Source: Isotricha intestinalis (taxonomy: Eukaryota > Ciliophora > Litostomatea > Vestibuliferida > Isotrichidae). Taken from it: DNA of 24,806 bases. The notes under the pieces were generated by a model. The model saw nothing but the letters and a program-made list of their open reading frames with translations. It was not told where the DNA came from and made no database searches. Position 1 is the first letter of the stretch. Each line of letters starts with the position of its first letter. This document shows positions 15,474-24,674 of this stretch, piece by piece. Location: positions 1-24,806 of the forward strand of contig JAJJLU010000653.1 in the NCBI GenBank assembly GCA_023807065.1. Reading direction: 5' to 3'. A program made the translations under genes and the position numbers.

Positions 15474-17768
15474 TTATATGATAAAATCAAATTTATTAAA
15501 TCTTTTTTTTCTTTTTTTTTCATTTTCATTTAATTCTTTAATAACATTATTATCATTAATATCATTATTAATAAAGTTATTATGATTAATATGAGTATTT
15601 AAATTATAATCAATTTTATTGTAATTACGATTTTGATTTTTATTAATTAAATCTTTTTGTAATTCTTGATATAAAGTGCCAATATTATTTTTATTATTTT
15701 CTTCATTTATAGTAAAATTATTTTCTATTTCATTATATTTTATTTTTTTATTATTTTTAGGAGTATCTAAAATCATTTCTTCAGAATTTTTATCTGTAAT
15801 TGATATATCTAATAATTTAGAAGATAAATCAAAAACCGGAGCACGAGTTGTATTAGTTCTTTTTAATTTACCTTTTTTTGTTATATTTCCTTTATTTTCA
15901 TTATTATTATTATTTTCATTAGTATTATTATTATGAATGTTAGTGTTGTTAATATTATTATTTTCTATTTTATTTTCTTCATTATTTTTATTTTCTGGTA
16001 AAATATTATTTTCATTATTTTTATTTGATGACATTTTTTTTTCTGGTCTTTGATCAAAAGTTATTTTTCTATGATAATCATATATTTCTTTTTCATTTTT
16101 TGTATTATTATCAAATTTTAAATTTTTTAAATTATCAATATCAAATTTTAAATCTTTATTATAAAGTTTTAATTTTTCAATTTCATTTTTTAATAATTCA
16201 ATATCATTTTTTAAATTTTTATTTTCTTCAATAATTAATTTATAATCTTCATTTTCAATTTGTAATTTTGGGAAATTTTTTTTACTTAATTTCTTACTTA
16301 ATTCATCTAGTAATAATAATTGATCATTATCATTTGTAGCAATACTTTTATGTCTTTTTAACTTTTTTAAATTGTCAATTAAATTATTTTGAAATTTTTT
16401 ATTTCCTGAATCAAGAATTTTATTATTTTCATTATTATTTAAATTTAAAGTATTTTCATTTTTTAAATTATCTTCTTTTTTAGATTTATTATCATCTATT
16501 TTACTTTTTTTAGAATTTAAAGTTAAATTAAATAAAAAATTATTCTTTTGAATATCATCTTTATTATCATTTTTAATACTTTTATTATCATTTAAATGAC
16601 TTTTACTTTCATTATTATCAGAAGTATAAATAATTTTTGTAGGAGTATCATCATTTTCATTTTTATTTAATTGTAATTTTATTCTTTTTGTTAATCGTTT
16701 CATTTTATTTCTTGATTTATTTTCAGTAGAAATATTAGATTGATTAAATAAAGAATAATGCGATTTAGGAGATAAAGAATTAATTTCTGATTTTTTATTT
16801 GTTGTTGTATTATTATTATATGATGAATTTTTTTTAGATAAATTTACATTCTTTTTGTAATTTTGATATAAGTTTTCATTTTGAATTGTAAAAAAATTAT
16901 TTTTAGTCTTTTTATTTCTCTTATTCTCTATTAAAGGTAATTCTATTGAATTTTCACTTACATTATTATTTAATAAAGAATTATTATGTAATTCTTGAAA
17001 TGATATTGATTTCGTTTTTTTATCTTTTATATTTGATAATAATGAATATATTAAATCTATTTGATTTATACTTTGATTATAATTATCTAATTGTTTTATA
17101 TTTGAAGAACATTTTTTTATTTTTTGAAAAAGCTTTATTAATTCATTTAAAAATTCTATTATTTTATCTTCAAATTTATTTTGAGTTTCCATTTTTTTTA
17201 TGTCTTTAATACAATTTTCAAATTGTTTATTTATATCATTTAGTTCTTCTTTATTAATATTTATTTTTTCATTGAATAATTCTTTTAATTTATTATAATT
17301 TTCTATATTATAATAATTTTCTAATTTTAAACAAATTTCAGGAATATCAATTTCAAAATCTTTAAATAAATTATTTAATATATTAAATTTTTCTTTAAAT
17401 AATGTTTTAAATTCTATTAATTTATTATTTACTTTTATAAAATCAGTAGAAAAATTTTCAAATTTTAATTTTATTGATTTAAAACTATTATCTTTTAAAT
17501 TATTATAATTAATATTTTTTTTATCTTTTTTTTCTTTATCTAATTTAACATAAATAGAAATTTTTTTTATTTCATCATTTTCAATTAATTCATTTAATTC
17601 TGTATTATCATTATAAGAAGTAATATTTTCATTATTATAAAAAATTTCAAAAGAATTTGGTTTTAAAATAAAGATTTTAATGCATAATTCTTTAATATAA
17701 CCTATTGTTATTGATGAAGAAATATCAAATCCTCTTTTTATTTCTCCATAAATTAAATTAAGCTCCAT
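15474..17768 (-). CDS. Coiled-coil, Asn-rich protein with a possible ubiquitin-like N-terminus
   Basis: The 764-residue protein is of unknown function. Residues 1-75 have alternating strands and a helix (MELNLIYGEIKRGFDISSSI, then IGYIKELCIKIFIL, then ISIYVKL), which could be a ubiquitin-like or similar beta-grasp fold. A helical region follows (about 105-255: FSTDFIKVNNKLIEFKTLF to LIYSLLSNIKDKK), then a low-complexity stretch rich in Asn, Lys and Ser, then a clear heptad coiled coil (about 505-555: KLIIEENKNLKNDIELLKNE and following). The C-terminal 150 residues include long Asn runs and end in a basic RKKRFNKFDFII. A cytoskeletal or scaffold role would be typical of such ciliate proteins, but that is a guess. 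It lies head-to-head with the PHAX-like gene, 125 bp apart, so they probably share a promoter. Confidence 0.7.
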   Translation of the reverse strand: MELNLIYGEIKRGFDISSSITIGYIKELCIKIFILKPNSFEIFYNNENITSYNDNTELNELIENDEIKKISIYVKLDKEKKDKKNINYNNLKDNSFKSIKLKFENFSTDFIKVNNKLIEFKTLFKEKFNILNNLFKDFEIDIPEICLKLENYYNIENYNKLKELFNEKININKEELNDINKQFENCIKDIKKMETQNKFEDKIIEFLNELIKLFQKIKKCSSNIKQLDNYNQSINQIDLIYSLLSNIKDKKTKSISFQELHNNSLLNNNVSENSIELPLIENKRNKKTKNNFFTIQNENLYQNYKKNVNLSKKNSSYNNNTTTNKKSEINSLSPKSHYSLFNQSNISTENKSRNKMKRLTKRIKLQLNKNENDDTPTKIIYTSDNNESKSHLNDNKSIKNDNKDDIQKNNFLFNLTLNSKKSKIDDNKSKKEDNLKNENTLNLNNNENNKILDSGNKKFQNNLIDNLKKLKRHKSIATNDNDQLLLLDELSKKLSKKNFPKLQIENEDYKLIIEENKNLKNDIELLKNEIEKLKLYNKDLKFDIDNLKNLKFDNNTKNEKEIYDYHRKITFDQRPEKKMSSNKNNENNILPENKNNEENKIENNNINNTNIHNNNTNENNNNNENKGNITKKGKLKRTNTTRAPVFDLSSKLLDISITDKNSEEMILDTPKNNKKIKYNEIENNFTINEENNKNNIGTLYQELQKDLINKNQNRNYNKIDYNLNTHINHNNFINNDINDNNVIKELNENEKKRKKRFNKFDFII

Positions 17769-17893
17769 TGTTTTTTTTTAATTTATTCTATTGATAAAAA
17801 TTATTTTTTTTAAATTTTTATTTTTTTATCGTTTAAATTAAAATAATTAATTGTTATTAAATTAAATAAAAATATTGAATTTAATTAGTTAAA

Positions 17894-18292
17894 ATGGAAA
17901 AAGAAGAAAATAAAAATTTTAAAAATGAAAATGATATTGAAAGAATAATAGAAAAATGTGGAGAAATAGAAGATAAAAAACAATTTATTAAATATATATC
18001 AAATATAATAAAAGAAAAAGATAATTTTTTATATTGTTTATATAAATTATATTCAAAACAATTAATTATTAAAATTTTAGAAAAAACATTAATGACAATG
18101 AAAGAAGGAGGATTAAAAAAAAAAGATTCTGATTCAATTAGAACTATAGGAGGAACTTTTATTTATTATATTAAAAATAATAATGATATTTTGAAAGATG
18201 ATTTAAAAAAAATTTTTTGGAGAAAAGGAAAAAATAGAAAAGAAAGAAAAAAAATGTATAAAAAATTAAAAAAATTAGAAATTAAAAATTAA
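17894..18292 (+). CDS. PHAX-type RNA-binding domain protein
   Basis: The 132-residue protein corresponds to the RNA-binding domain of PHAX, the adaptor that carries capped snRNAs to the export receptor. It shows DIERIIEKCGEIEDKKQFIK (14-33), a helix ILEKTLMTMKEGG (61-73) and the signature SIRTIGGTFIYYIKN (81-95), matching the PHAX pattern in which RRTPGGVFL..LK follows a GG turn. It ends with a strongly basic tail. The domain fills the whole protein. The nuclear export signal, phosphorylated linker and cap-complex-binding parts of animal PHAX are not present, so it may act only as a single-stranded RNA binder or in a reduced snRNA/snoRNA pathway. The start ATG is the first in frame after an A-rich leader. 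Confidence 0.75.
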   Translation: MEKEENKNFKNENDIERIIEKCGEIEDKKQFIKYISNIIKEKDNFLYCLYKLYSKQLIIKILEKTLMTMKEGGLKKKDSDSIRTIGGTFIYYIKNNNDILKDDLKKIFWRKGKNRKERKKMYKKLKKLEIKN

Positions 18293-18502
18293 AATAAAAA
18301 ATAGTATTATTCTTAGATTTTTGTCGAAATAATTATTTAAATATTTTTAAGTTATGTTTCTATTTGATAATAATTTAAAGATTAAATAAATAGTTTTGAT
18401 ATCATAAAGAATATCAAATAAATAATTGAGTATAAAAGAAAAAATAAAATATAACTTTTTTAGATTTAATTAAATAAATTAAGTAACAACAAATAAATTG
18501 AA

Positions 18503-19555
18503 TCATTCATCAATTTGAATAATATTAAAGTCATTAAAGCTTCTTAAACTTATTGAATCTTTTGTATTTACATCTAAATGAAAACAAATTAAAATAATAT
18601 TTTCATTATAAATTAATGAAGCAAATAAAATTAATGAATATCCAATAATATTTAAAGCTGTAGCAGAGGAAAGATGAACAAGAAAAACTAATATTGATGA
18701 AATACTTTCTGAAATAGCAATATGAGTTGGAGTTAAATCATGTAAAATTAATTCAATAAATAAATTATAAAAAGCACTTGAAATAATAAATAGAATAAGA
18801 AATAATTTTTGTTTACTTTCAATAAGTGTATTAAATATAAACTTTTCTTTATCATAAAAAAGACTAATAACAGAAATAGTAATCATGCCAATTATTCCTT
18901 TTAATGTATTTAAGAAATAAGGAGAAATATATTTTAGAATTTTAGATTCAATAATAATTTCTAAACTAAAAATTAGAAAATTTAAAATAGTCAATAATAA
19001 ATTGTTTAATTCTATATTAACTGAATCTCCTAATATTAATAAAATACCACTGATTAAAAGAATTATTATTGAAAATAGATGATGATTATAAAAAGGTAAA
19101 TTAAGCAATTTATTACATAAGAATGAAGTAATAATTAATTCTAAAGCTCTTATTGAGTCTTGATTCCATCCTCCATGTTTAATATCTCCTATATTCATAT
19201 TATCTTCTATATCAAATATTGTTATTATTATTACTATTATTATTATTTTATACATTGACATTTTCGATTTGAATTTTTTATTTTCAATTAAAGATATTTT
19301 TGAGGTATTTATTGCTAAATTATTTACTTTTTTTTTATTTTCTTCTTCTTTTTTTGTTGTGAAATATAATATTATTAAACCTATTATTGATAAAAATTCA
19401 CTGAAAAATATTATAAAGGAAAAATATAATTTTTTCTTAAATTCTTCTGATAAATCAGTATGATGAGAAAAATAATCCCTTAAAAACCAAAATATTGGGG
19501 AGATAAAAGGATATATATTTGATAAAGAATATAAGTTAAATTTTATATATTTCAT
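18503..19555 (-). CDS. DMT-superfamily (SLC35F-like) multipass membrane protein
   Basis: The 350-residue protein has about nine hydrophobic segments, including residues 44-67, 103-119, 134-150, 159-179, 182-202, 218-235, 250-272 and two near 280-325. The pattern of the second half (IRALELIITSFLCNKLLNLP, then a segment like GILLILGD, then LEIIIESKILKYISPYFLN with GIIGMI, then LTPTHIAISESISSILVFLV) follows the drug/metabolite transporter fold of the SLC35F6-like group, where a 'RG...IFT..LS..FLKR' helix and 'VEEKLLKKY..SPLL..GLEG.FG' occur in the same order. The substrate cannot be told. The N-terminal half is short and poorly conserved, so the first EamA repeat may be incomplete. The extra first 40 residues contain no clear signal peptide. 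Confidence 0.65.
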   Translation of the reverse strand: MKYIKFNLYSLSNIYPFISPIFWFLRDYFSHHTDLSEEFKKKLYFSFIIFFSEFLSIIGLIILYFTTKKEEENKKKVNNLAINTSKISLIENKKFKSKMSMYKIIIIVIIITIFDIEDNMNIGDIKHGGWNQDSIRALELIITSFLCNKLLNLPFYNHHLFSIIILLISGILLILGDSVNIELNNLLLTILNFLIFSLEIIIESKILKYISPYFLNTLKGIIGMITISVISLFYDKEKFIFNTLIESKQKLFLILFIISSAFYNLFIELILHDLTPTHIAISESISSILVFLVHLSSATALNIIGYSLILFASLIYNENIILICFHLDVNTKDSISLRSFNDFNIIQIDE

Positions 19556-19841
19556 TATTTAATTATAATTTCTTTAAATTATAAATTTATTTATTAAATA
19601 TAATAATAAAAAGATTTATAATAATACATTTAAATTTATTTTTTTTAATTCAATGATATAATTAACATTCATTAAAACATTTATTTTTCAAGTGAAATTG
19701 AACACAATAATCGTTTTTTAAATAAGAAATATCATTAATGATTATTACTTCCAATAATTGTTTTCTTTTAATTTTATAAAAAAATAAATTAAACTTAATA
19801 AAAAAAAAATAAAATTGTATTCTTAAAAAAAAATATAAATT

Positions 19842-20360
19842 TTAATAAGGTTGTCCTTTAAATTTAGTACATTTATTTTCTTTATGTATTTTATAACAAT
19901 CAACACAACAATATTTATCCCCACAAATTTTACAAGTATAATTAGCAAAACCAAAGCATACATTACAAATTTTATATAAAGGTTTAATTAACTTAGCTTT
20001 AGTAATAATATTATTATAATTAGGATAATCATATAAAACATTTTCACTTTCATATTGAAAATATTGAGTTAAATTTATTTTTCCAAATCTAATATCTTTA
20101 GTAAATTTTTTTGGTCTTGCTGCTCTTTTTTTTTTTTCTTTATTTTCATCTTCTTCATCATTATAATCTGAATCATTATTATCTTCTTCTTTTATTTCAT
20201 CTTCTTCTAATTGAGATAATTTTGATAATTTTTGAAAATGTTTTTGTTGTTGTTCTTGAAGCTCTCTTAATTTTTCTGGATTTTGTAATATTTTTTTACT
20301 TCGAGTTTTTACTTGTTGATCATTTGAAAATATTTCATTTATATTATTATTATCTAACAT
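19842..20360 (-). CDS. ZNHIT1: HIT-type zinc finger protein, ZNHIT1/SWC6-like (SWR1/SRCAP complex)
   Basis: The 172-residue protein ends in a HIT zinc finger: C132-x2-C135, C143-x2-C146, C151-x3-C155, H159 and C164 (ICNVCFGFANYTCKICGDKY and CCVDCYKIHKENKC). Spacing and wording match human ZNHIT1 (FCAVCGFPSNYTCVSCGARY), a small subunit of the SRCAP/SWR1 complex that deposits histone H2A.Z in the nucleus. Length is close to ZNHIT1 (154). The upstream part, KTRSKKILQNPEKLRELQEQ and an acidic stretch (51-76), also agrees with the family. The finger sits at the very C-terminus as in ZNHIT1, rather than N-terminal as in most other HIT proteins. It lies head-to-head with the nucleoside hydrolase gene, 104 bp apart, so a shared promoter is likely. 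Confidence 0.85.
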   Translation of the reverse strand: MLDNNNINEIFSNDQQVKTRSKKILQNPEKLRELQEQQQKHFQKLSKLSQLEEDEIKEEDNNDSDYNDEEDENKEKKKRAARPKKFTKDIRFGKINLTQYFQYESENVLYDYPNYNNIITKAKLIKPLYKICNVCFGFANYTCKICGDKYCCVDCYKIHKENKCTKFKGQPY

Positions 20361-20464
20361 TTTGTTTTTTTTTTGAAATTTAAATGAATTTACTTTTTAT
20401 TATTATTTAAATTAATTTATTTTTTTTATTTTTTAATTAAAAAATTTAAAAAAAAATAAAGAAA

Positions 20465-21805
20465 ATGGGAATGAATCAAAATAAAAATAAAAATTCAAAA
20501 TTAAAAATAAAATCAATATTAGATTATTGTGAATTAAAAGTTCCATGTACTGAAAATTATAGATTTCAAAATAGGGAAGAAATATATCTCGGAGAAAAAT
20601 ATGAAATATCTCCTGAAGAATTAAAGACAATACAATTAATAAAAAATACAAAAGTAACATTAAAAGAAATTCCTTTAAAAGAAAAACCAATAAAAGTAAT
20701 AATAGACACAGATATAGGAACAGATTTAGATGATGCATTAGCATTATTATTTGCTTTACATAATGATAATATTAATATATTAGGAATTACTACTAATTAT
20801 GGTCCTACAAATTTAAGAAAAGAAATTGCTTCAAAAATATGTGAAATATATTTTAAAAATAATAAATCTAAAAAAGCTTTTCCTATTATTCCTGGATTCC
20901 CTTTTCCAATGGGAACTCATAGAGAATTTTTTTTTGCTGGAAATGAAGGAAAATTAATTTTTAATGATGAAGAAATACTTAAATTATCTGGTGATTGGTT
21001 TTCTTATGATAAAAAGAAGAAATATAATAATTTAGCTTCTGACTTTATAATTAAAACATGTTTAGAAAATGAAAATATTACTTTAATTTCAATTGGTATT
21101 CCTACAAATATAGGAAATGCAATTAAAAAGAATAATAATATCATAAGTAAAATAAAAGAAATTGTTATTATGGGAGGAGGGTCATATTTAACTAAAAGTA
21201 AAGAATATAAAATAGGAAAATATTCTTTAAATCCAAATGATTGGGATAAAAATTTAAATGAAAAAAGTCCTTTTGAATTACCTAAAAATGAAGAAGAAGC
21301 AAATAATTTTTTATATGAAGGAAAGCCAATAATATTATTTCCAAATCATAATTTTTCAGGAGATACATTAGCTACAAAATTAATATTTTCAACAAGTAAT
21401 TTAAATATAAGAATAATCCCACATAATGTAACATCTCAATTTTGGTTAGAAGGTAAATCAATAGATTATTTAATAAAAAAAAGTGAAAATTTTGAAAATG
21501 ATAAATTGAATAATAAATTACAAAGTTCAAGTTACGTTGGTTTATTATTGAAAGCGTGGTTCGAAGTTAGAGGAGGTAATGGAGGTGGACAATGTCCTCA
21601 TGATCCTCTTACTATTTACGAGGCTACTGCAGGAGGGAATCAGAATCATGTTGTTTATGTTCCTGGGACACTTGTTGTTCATGAATGGGCTGCGTATTCT
21701 ACTTTTGTCCCTCATTCTGATGGGAAACATTTATTAGGAATTGAAGCTAAGGATGTTCAAGGATTTTTAGATAAGTTGGAAAAGGGACTTATTATGCAGG
21801 ATTAA
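20465..21805 (+). CDS. Inosine-uridine-type nucleoside hydrolase
   Basis: This enzyme family hydrolyses ribonucleosides to base and ribose for purine/pyrimidine salvage, using a bound calcium. The Asp-rich motif IIDTDIGTDLDDALALL is at residues 79-95 (typical DTDPGxDDA, here with a two-residue-longer form). The central IKEIVIMGGGSYL (230-242), NHNFSGDTLATKLIFSTSN (294-312) and the C-terminal CPHDPLTIYEATAG with H379-D380 complete the calcium site and active site. The 446-residue length exceeds the usual 310-340 because of about 75 extra N-terminal residues and a Gly-rich loop (GGNGGGQ, 370-376). No signal peptide. The last 270 bp are clearly less AT-rich than the rest. The same family is common in rumen and gut bacteria, so transfer is possible but untested. 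An internal piece is duplicated at 24675-24806. Confidence 0.88.
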   Translation: MGMNQNKNKNSKLKIKSILDYCELKVPCTENYRFQNREEIYLGEKYEISPEELKTIQLIKNTKVTLKEIPLKEKPIKVIIDTDIGTDLDDALALLFALHNDNINILGITTNYGPTNLRKEIASKICEIYFKNNKSKKAFPIIPGFPFPMGTHREFFFAGNEGKLIFNDEEILKLSGDWFSYDKKKKYNNLASDFIIKTCLENENITLISIGIPTNIGNAIKKNNNIISKIKEIVIMGGGSYLTKSKEYKIGKYSLNPNDWDKNLNEKSPFELPKNEEEANNFLYEGKPIILFPNHNFSGDTLATKLIFSTSNLNIRIIPHNVTSQFWLEGKSIDYLIKKSENFENDKLNNKLQSSSYVGLLLKAWFEVRGGNGGGQCPHDPLTIYEATAGGNQNHVVYVPGTLVVHEWAAYSTFVPHSDGKHLLGIEAKDVQGFLDKLEKGLIMQD

Positions 21806-22206
21806 AAAGAGTTTATTTTTTTTTTACTTATTTGAAGAGGATTATTAAGGTTTTCATTATATGAAAAATAATATTTTTTTTCATATTTTTTTAAGTAATT
21901 TTTTTATTTTGAGATTTAATATTTTAATTTTTATTATAATAATTATAATATTAATTAAAAAATATTTAAGATAAATTTATCATTTAATAATATAATATAT
22001 ATATTATACAATCATTTAATTTAATATTACATTATTACATTAAATAAAAACCTTTATCAAAAAAAAAATAAAATTAAACTTTAATAAATTTTTAGAGTTT
22101 ATAAACACATATAAAATTATTTACAATATATACAAATATTTTTTCAAATATCTTTTCTTGACAAAAAAAATTATCAAATTTTTTAAAAACAGCATTTACA
22201 ATTGAT
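21806..22206. other. Intergenic AT-rich DNA between convergent genes
   Basis: This is the 3' flank of the nucleoside hydrolase and Mei2-like genes. I see no further feature. Confidence 0.5.
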
Positions 22207-22639
22207 TTACTTTAAAAAATTATTTTTATGATTTTTCGAAATAATTTTACTTAAATTAATTTTACCTTGAATTTTACAATAAGAAACTTGAATAGGTTTA
22301 TCAATTTGAAAATTATTAAAATTATATTCATAAATTCTTTTACATAAATTTATTATATTTTTATAATTAACTACATTAATTAAAGCAAAGCCAAAATTTT
22401 TTTTTGAATTTTTATTAAAAGGTAAATATATAAAATTAATATTTCCTATTCCAATCAACATTTCTTGAATAAATGCTTTTGTTATTTTATTTGGTATATT
22501 TTTTATTATTACTGAAGTTCTTTTATCTTCTCCTTTTTCTATTTTTTCTAAAGAAATTGAATATTTATTATTTTTGAAATTTAAAGAAAATAAATTTAGG
22601 AAATAAAAAATGTGAAATTATTTCATATTTTGTTTTCAT
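22207..22639 (-). CDS. Mei2-like RRM protein with an apparent one-nucleotide frame slip
   Basis: The frame ending at 22207 encodes the Mei2-type C-terminal RRM (RRM_2). It reads upstream of the nearest ATG (22461) through SLEKIEKGEDKRTSVIIKNI and PNKITKAFIQEMLIGIGNIN, then FIYLPFNKNSKKNFGFALIN and VSYCKIQGK, matching the Mei2 order 'TT.MIRNIPNKYT...ML...FFYLP.DFKNK.N.GYAFINF...YA.IQGK'. So the true protein begins well before 22461. This frame is open up to a TAA at 22618-22620 and has no ATG of its own. The best start is the ATG at 22637-22639, one base out of frame: 433 nt is 3x144+1. The likely slip is in the T6 run near 22604-22609. It could be a sequencing indel, a +1 frameshift or a real break. 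The 143-residue product would be essentially the RRM alone. Confidence 0.65.
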
Positions 22640-23550
22640 CTTATGAATTTGTATGTTTTTTTTTTAATTATATCTTAATATTATTTTTTTTTTTTTTTTT
22701 TTACTTTTTCTTTAAATAATGTTTTTGTTAAAAAAAAGTTTTGTAAATGATGATAAAAAATTTTGATTGAAAAAAGAAAGGTAAAAGAATTAATGAATTA
22801 AAAATTCGAAACATCAATAAAGAAAAAAACTAAATTTTTTTTATTTTCACATTATATATTAAATTAACTTTATTTTTTGTTATTGTTTTTTTTAAAGATT
22901 GGATGATTACAAAAAAAAATATGAAAAAATAGAAATTATTTTTTAACAACATTGATTAAAAATAACATTTAACTTTATTTAGTTTATTATTTGATTAAAT
23001 TTATAAATAATATATTTGGATAATTATTTCAATTTAACTTTATGTTTAAAAATTAAAAGAGTCTTTTTTATTTTAATTTTTATGATTTAAATCTTTTGTG
23101 AAAATTTTTTCATCAAAATCAGATAAAAACTATCTTTATTAAATTATACTTTTTTCTTAATATCAAATTATCAAATTTTACATTTAGAATAATTAAAATT
23201 CATAGATTATTTTTCATATAGTTTATGTTTCCTTTTTTTTTTTACTTTTTTTTTATAAAAAAAATTTTTAAAACTAACTTTAAATGAATAAGTGTGATAA
23301 ATTTTTATAAAAAAATGAATTATTTTTAATTTATAATAATTTTTAATTATCTTTTCAGAAAAAATATACTTAATAAATTTTTAAATATATATATATTTAA
23401 TTCAATATTTGAAATAAATAAAAATATATTTTGAAATAAATAAAAAGATACATTAAAAAATTAACAACGAGAAAAATATTTAATTTCATAACAAAAATAA
23501 ATAACAAATAAAAATAAAAATAAAAATTTCATTTCCAAAAATAAAAAAAA
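22640..23550. other. Long AT-rich intergenic interval between divergent genes
   Basis: It contains long poly-T and poly-A runs (around 22683-22702 and 23231-23265) and an A-rich leader before the Rab-like gene. No coding frame, repeat family or RNA gene is apparent. It should hold the promoters of both flanking genes. Confidence 0.5.
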
Positions 23551-24288
23551 ATGGAAAAAGAAAAAATAAAAAACAATAAATCTCCATTTCGAAATCATAC
23601 ACCAATAATAGAAAGAGATGATATTCGTTATTTTAATGATTCACATAATTTATTAGTATCAAAAATATTATTACCATCAAAAAAGGACATAATATATGAT
23701 GCTAAAATTTTAATAACAGGAATGGTAAACGTAGGAAAAAAGACTTTATTACATTGGTTTGAAGATGGAAGATTTGTAATTTCTGATAAACCTTATATGG
23801 GTGGTTCTTTTATTAATATTGAAACAATAATTAATCATAAAAGATTAAAGTTAGATATTACTACTACTCAAGGACAAGAAAGATTTGGTATTTATTTATT
23901 TAAAAGGATTTTAGATGTTTATTTAATTATGTATGATGTTGGAAAAAGAGAAAGTTTTAATCTTGTTAATGTTATATTAAATCAAATTAATTCTTTAGAA
24001 AATAAAAATAATATTCAACCTTTAATTTTTTTAGTTGGAAATAAAATTGATAATAAAAATGAAAGAGAAGTTAATACTGATGAAGGTAAAAAATTTGCTA
24101 AAGAGAATAATTTATTTTTTTATGAAATTAGTGTTAAAAGTGGGAAAAATTGTTATGAATTTTTTAGTTATTTAAATTTACAAATATTAATTAAATATTA
24201 TAAAAGAAATGAAAATGAAAATAAAAAAGAAAACAATAATGAAAGTATAATTAAAAAAATCATAAATTTTTTTGTTTCCAAAAAATAA
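23551..24288 (+). CDS. Degenerate Rab/Ras-like small GTPase-fold protein
   Basis: The 245-residue protein has a Rab-type fold between about 50 and 215, with a 50-residue N-terminal and a Lys/Asn-rich C-terminal extension. The switch II core GQERFGIYLFKRI (108-120), MYDVGKRESF (127-136), the G4 box NKID (164-167) and a G5-like SVK (194-196) are clear. G1 reads GMVNVGKKT (57-65), so the Ser/Thr that should follow GK and hold magnesium is Lys. The DTAGQ box reads TTTQGQ (104-109), so the catalytic-site Asp is lost. The C-terminus ends FFVSKK with no cysteine for prenylation. It probably does not cycle nucleotide or insert in membranes like a normal Rab; guanine binding through NKID may remain. 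A paralogue that became a structural or regulatory pseudo-GTPase is the simplest reading. Confidence 0.75.
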   Translation: MEKEKIKNNKSPFRNHTPIIERDDIRYFNDSHNLLVSKILLPSKKDIIYDAKILITGMVNVGKKTLLHWFEDGRFVISDKPYMGGSFINIETIINHKRLKLDITTTQGQERFGIYLFKRILDVYLIMYDVGKRESFNLVNVILNQINSLENKNNIQPLIFLVGNKIDNKNEREVNTDEGKKFAKENNLFFYEISVKSGKNCYEFFSYLNLQILIKYYKRNENENKKENNNESIIKKIINFFVSKK

Positions 24289-24674
24289 TTAAATAATTTT
24301 TAAAAACTTAAAATTCATAAAATTAGACTTTTTAAATAAATAAATAGTATATTGAATAATTTAGAAAAAAAGTTTTATTGGTTAATATATATATAATATT
24401 AAATAAAAAAATTAGGAAATTTTTTTTTTTAAATTTTTAAAATTAAATTATAATTAACGTTTATTACACTATAAAATAAAAAAATTAAAAAATAATAATA
24501 ATAATATAAATTCATTAGTTTTAATAAATTTTCAAAATAAACTAATATTAATAAGAATGATCTTTAAAATAATGAATTATTAATTATTAACTTTTTAATT
24601 AAATTTATATAAATTATTCATTATTAAAAAATTATTGTTTCATTAAATTTGAATTAGAAAATTATAATAATTTT
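24289..24674. other. AT-rich spacer before the duplicated gene fragment
   Basis: Nothing coding is visible. An in-frame TAG at 24655-24657 lies just before the duplicated nucleoside-hydrolase fragment. The same bases could serve as a 3' splice site (GAATTAG). Confidence 0.4.

Noticed and set aside
20433..20744. 103-codon minus-strand frame over the start of the nucleoside hydrolase gene
   Set aside because: It is a Leu/Phe-rich antisense shadow of AT-rich coding sequence, and the sense strand carries a conserved family motif. Other antisense frames within the genes were rejected for the same reason.
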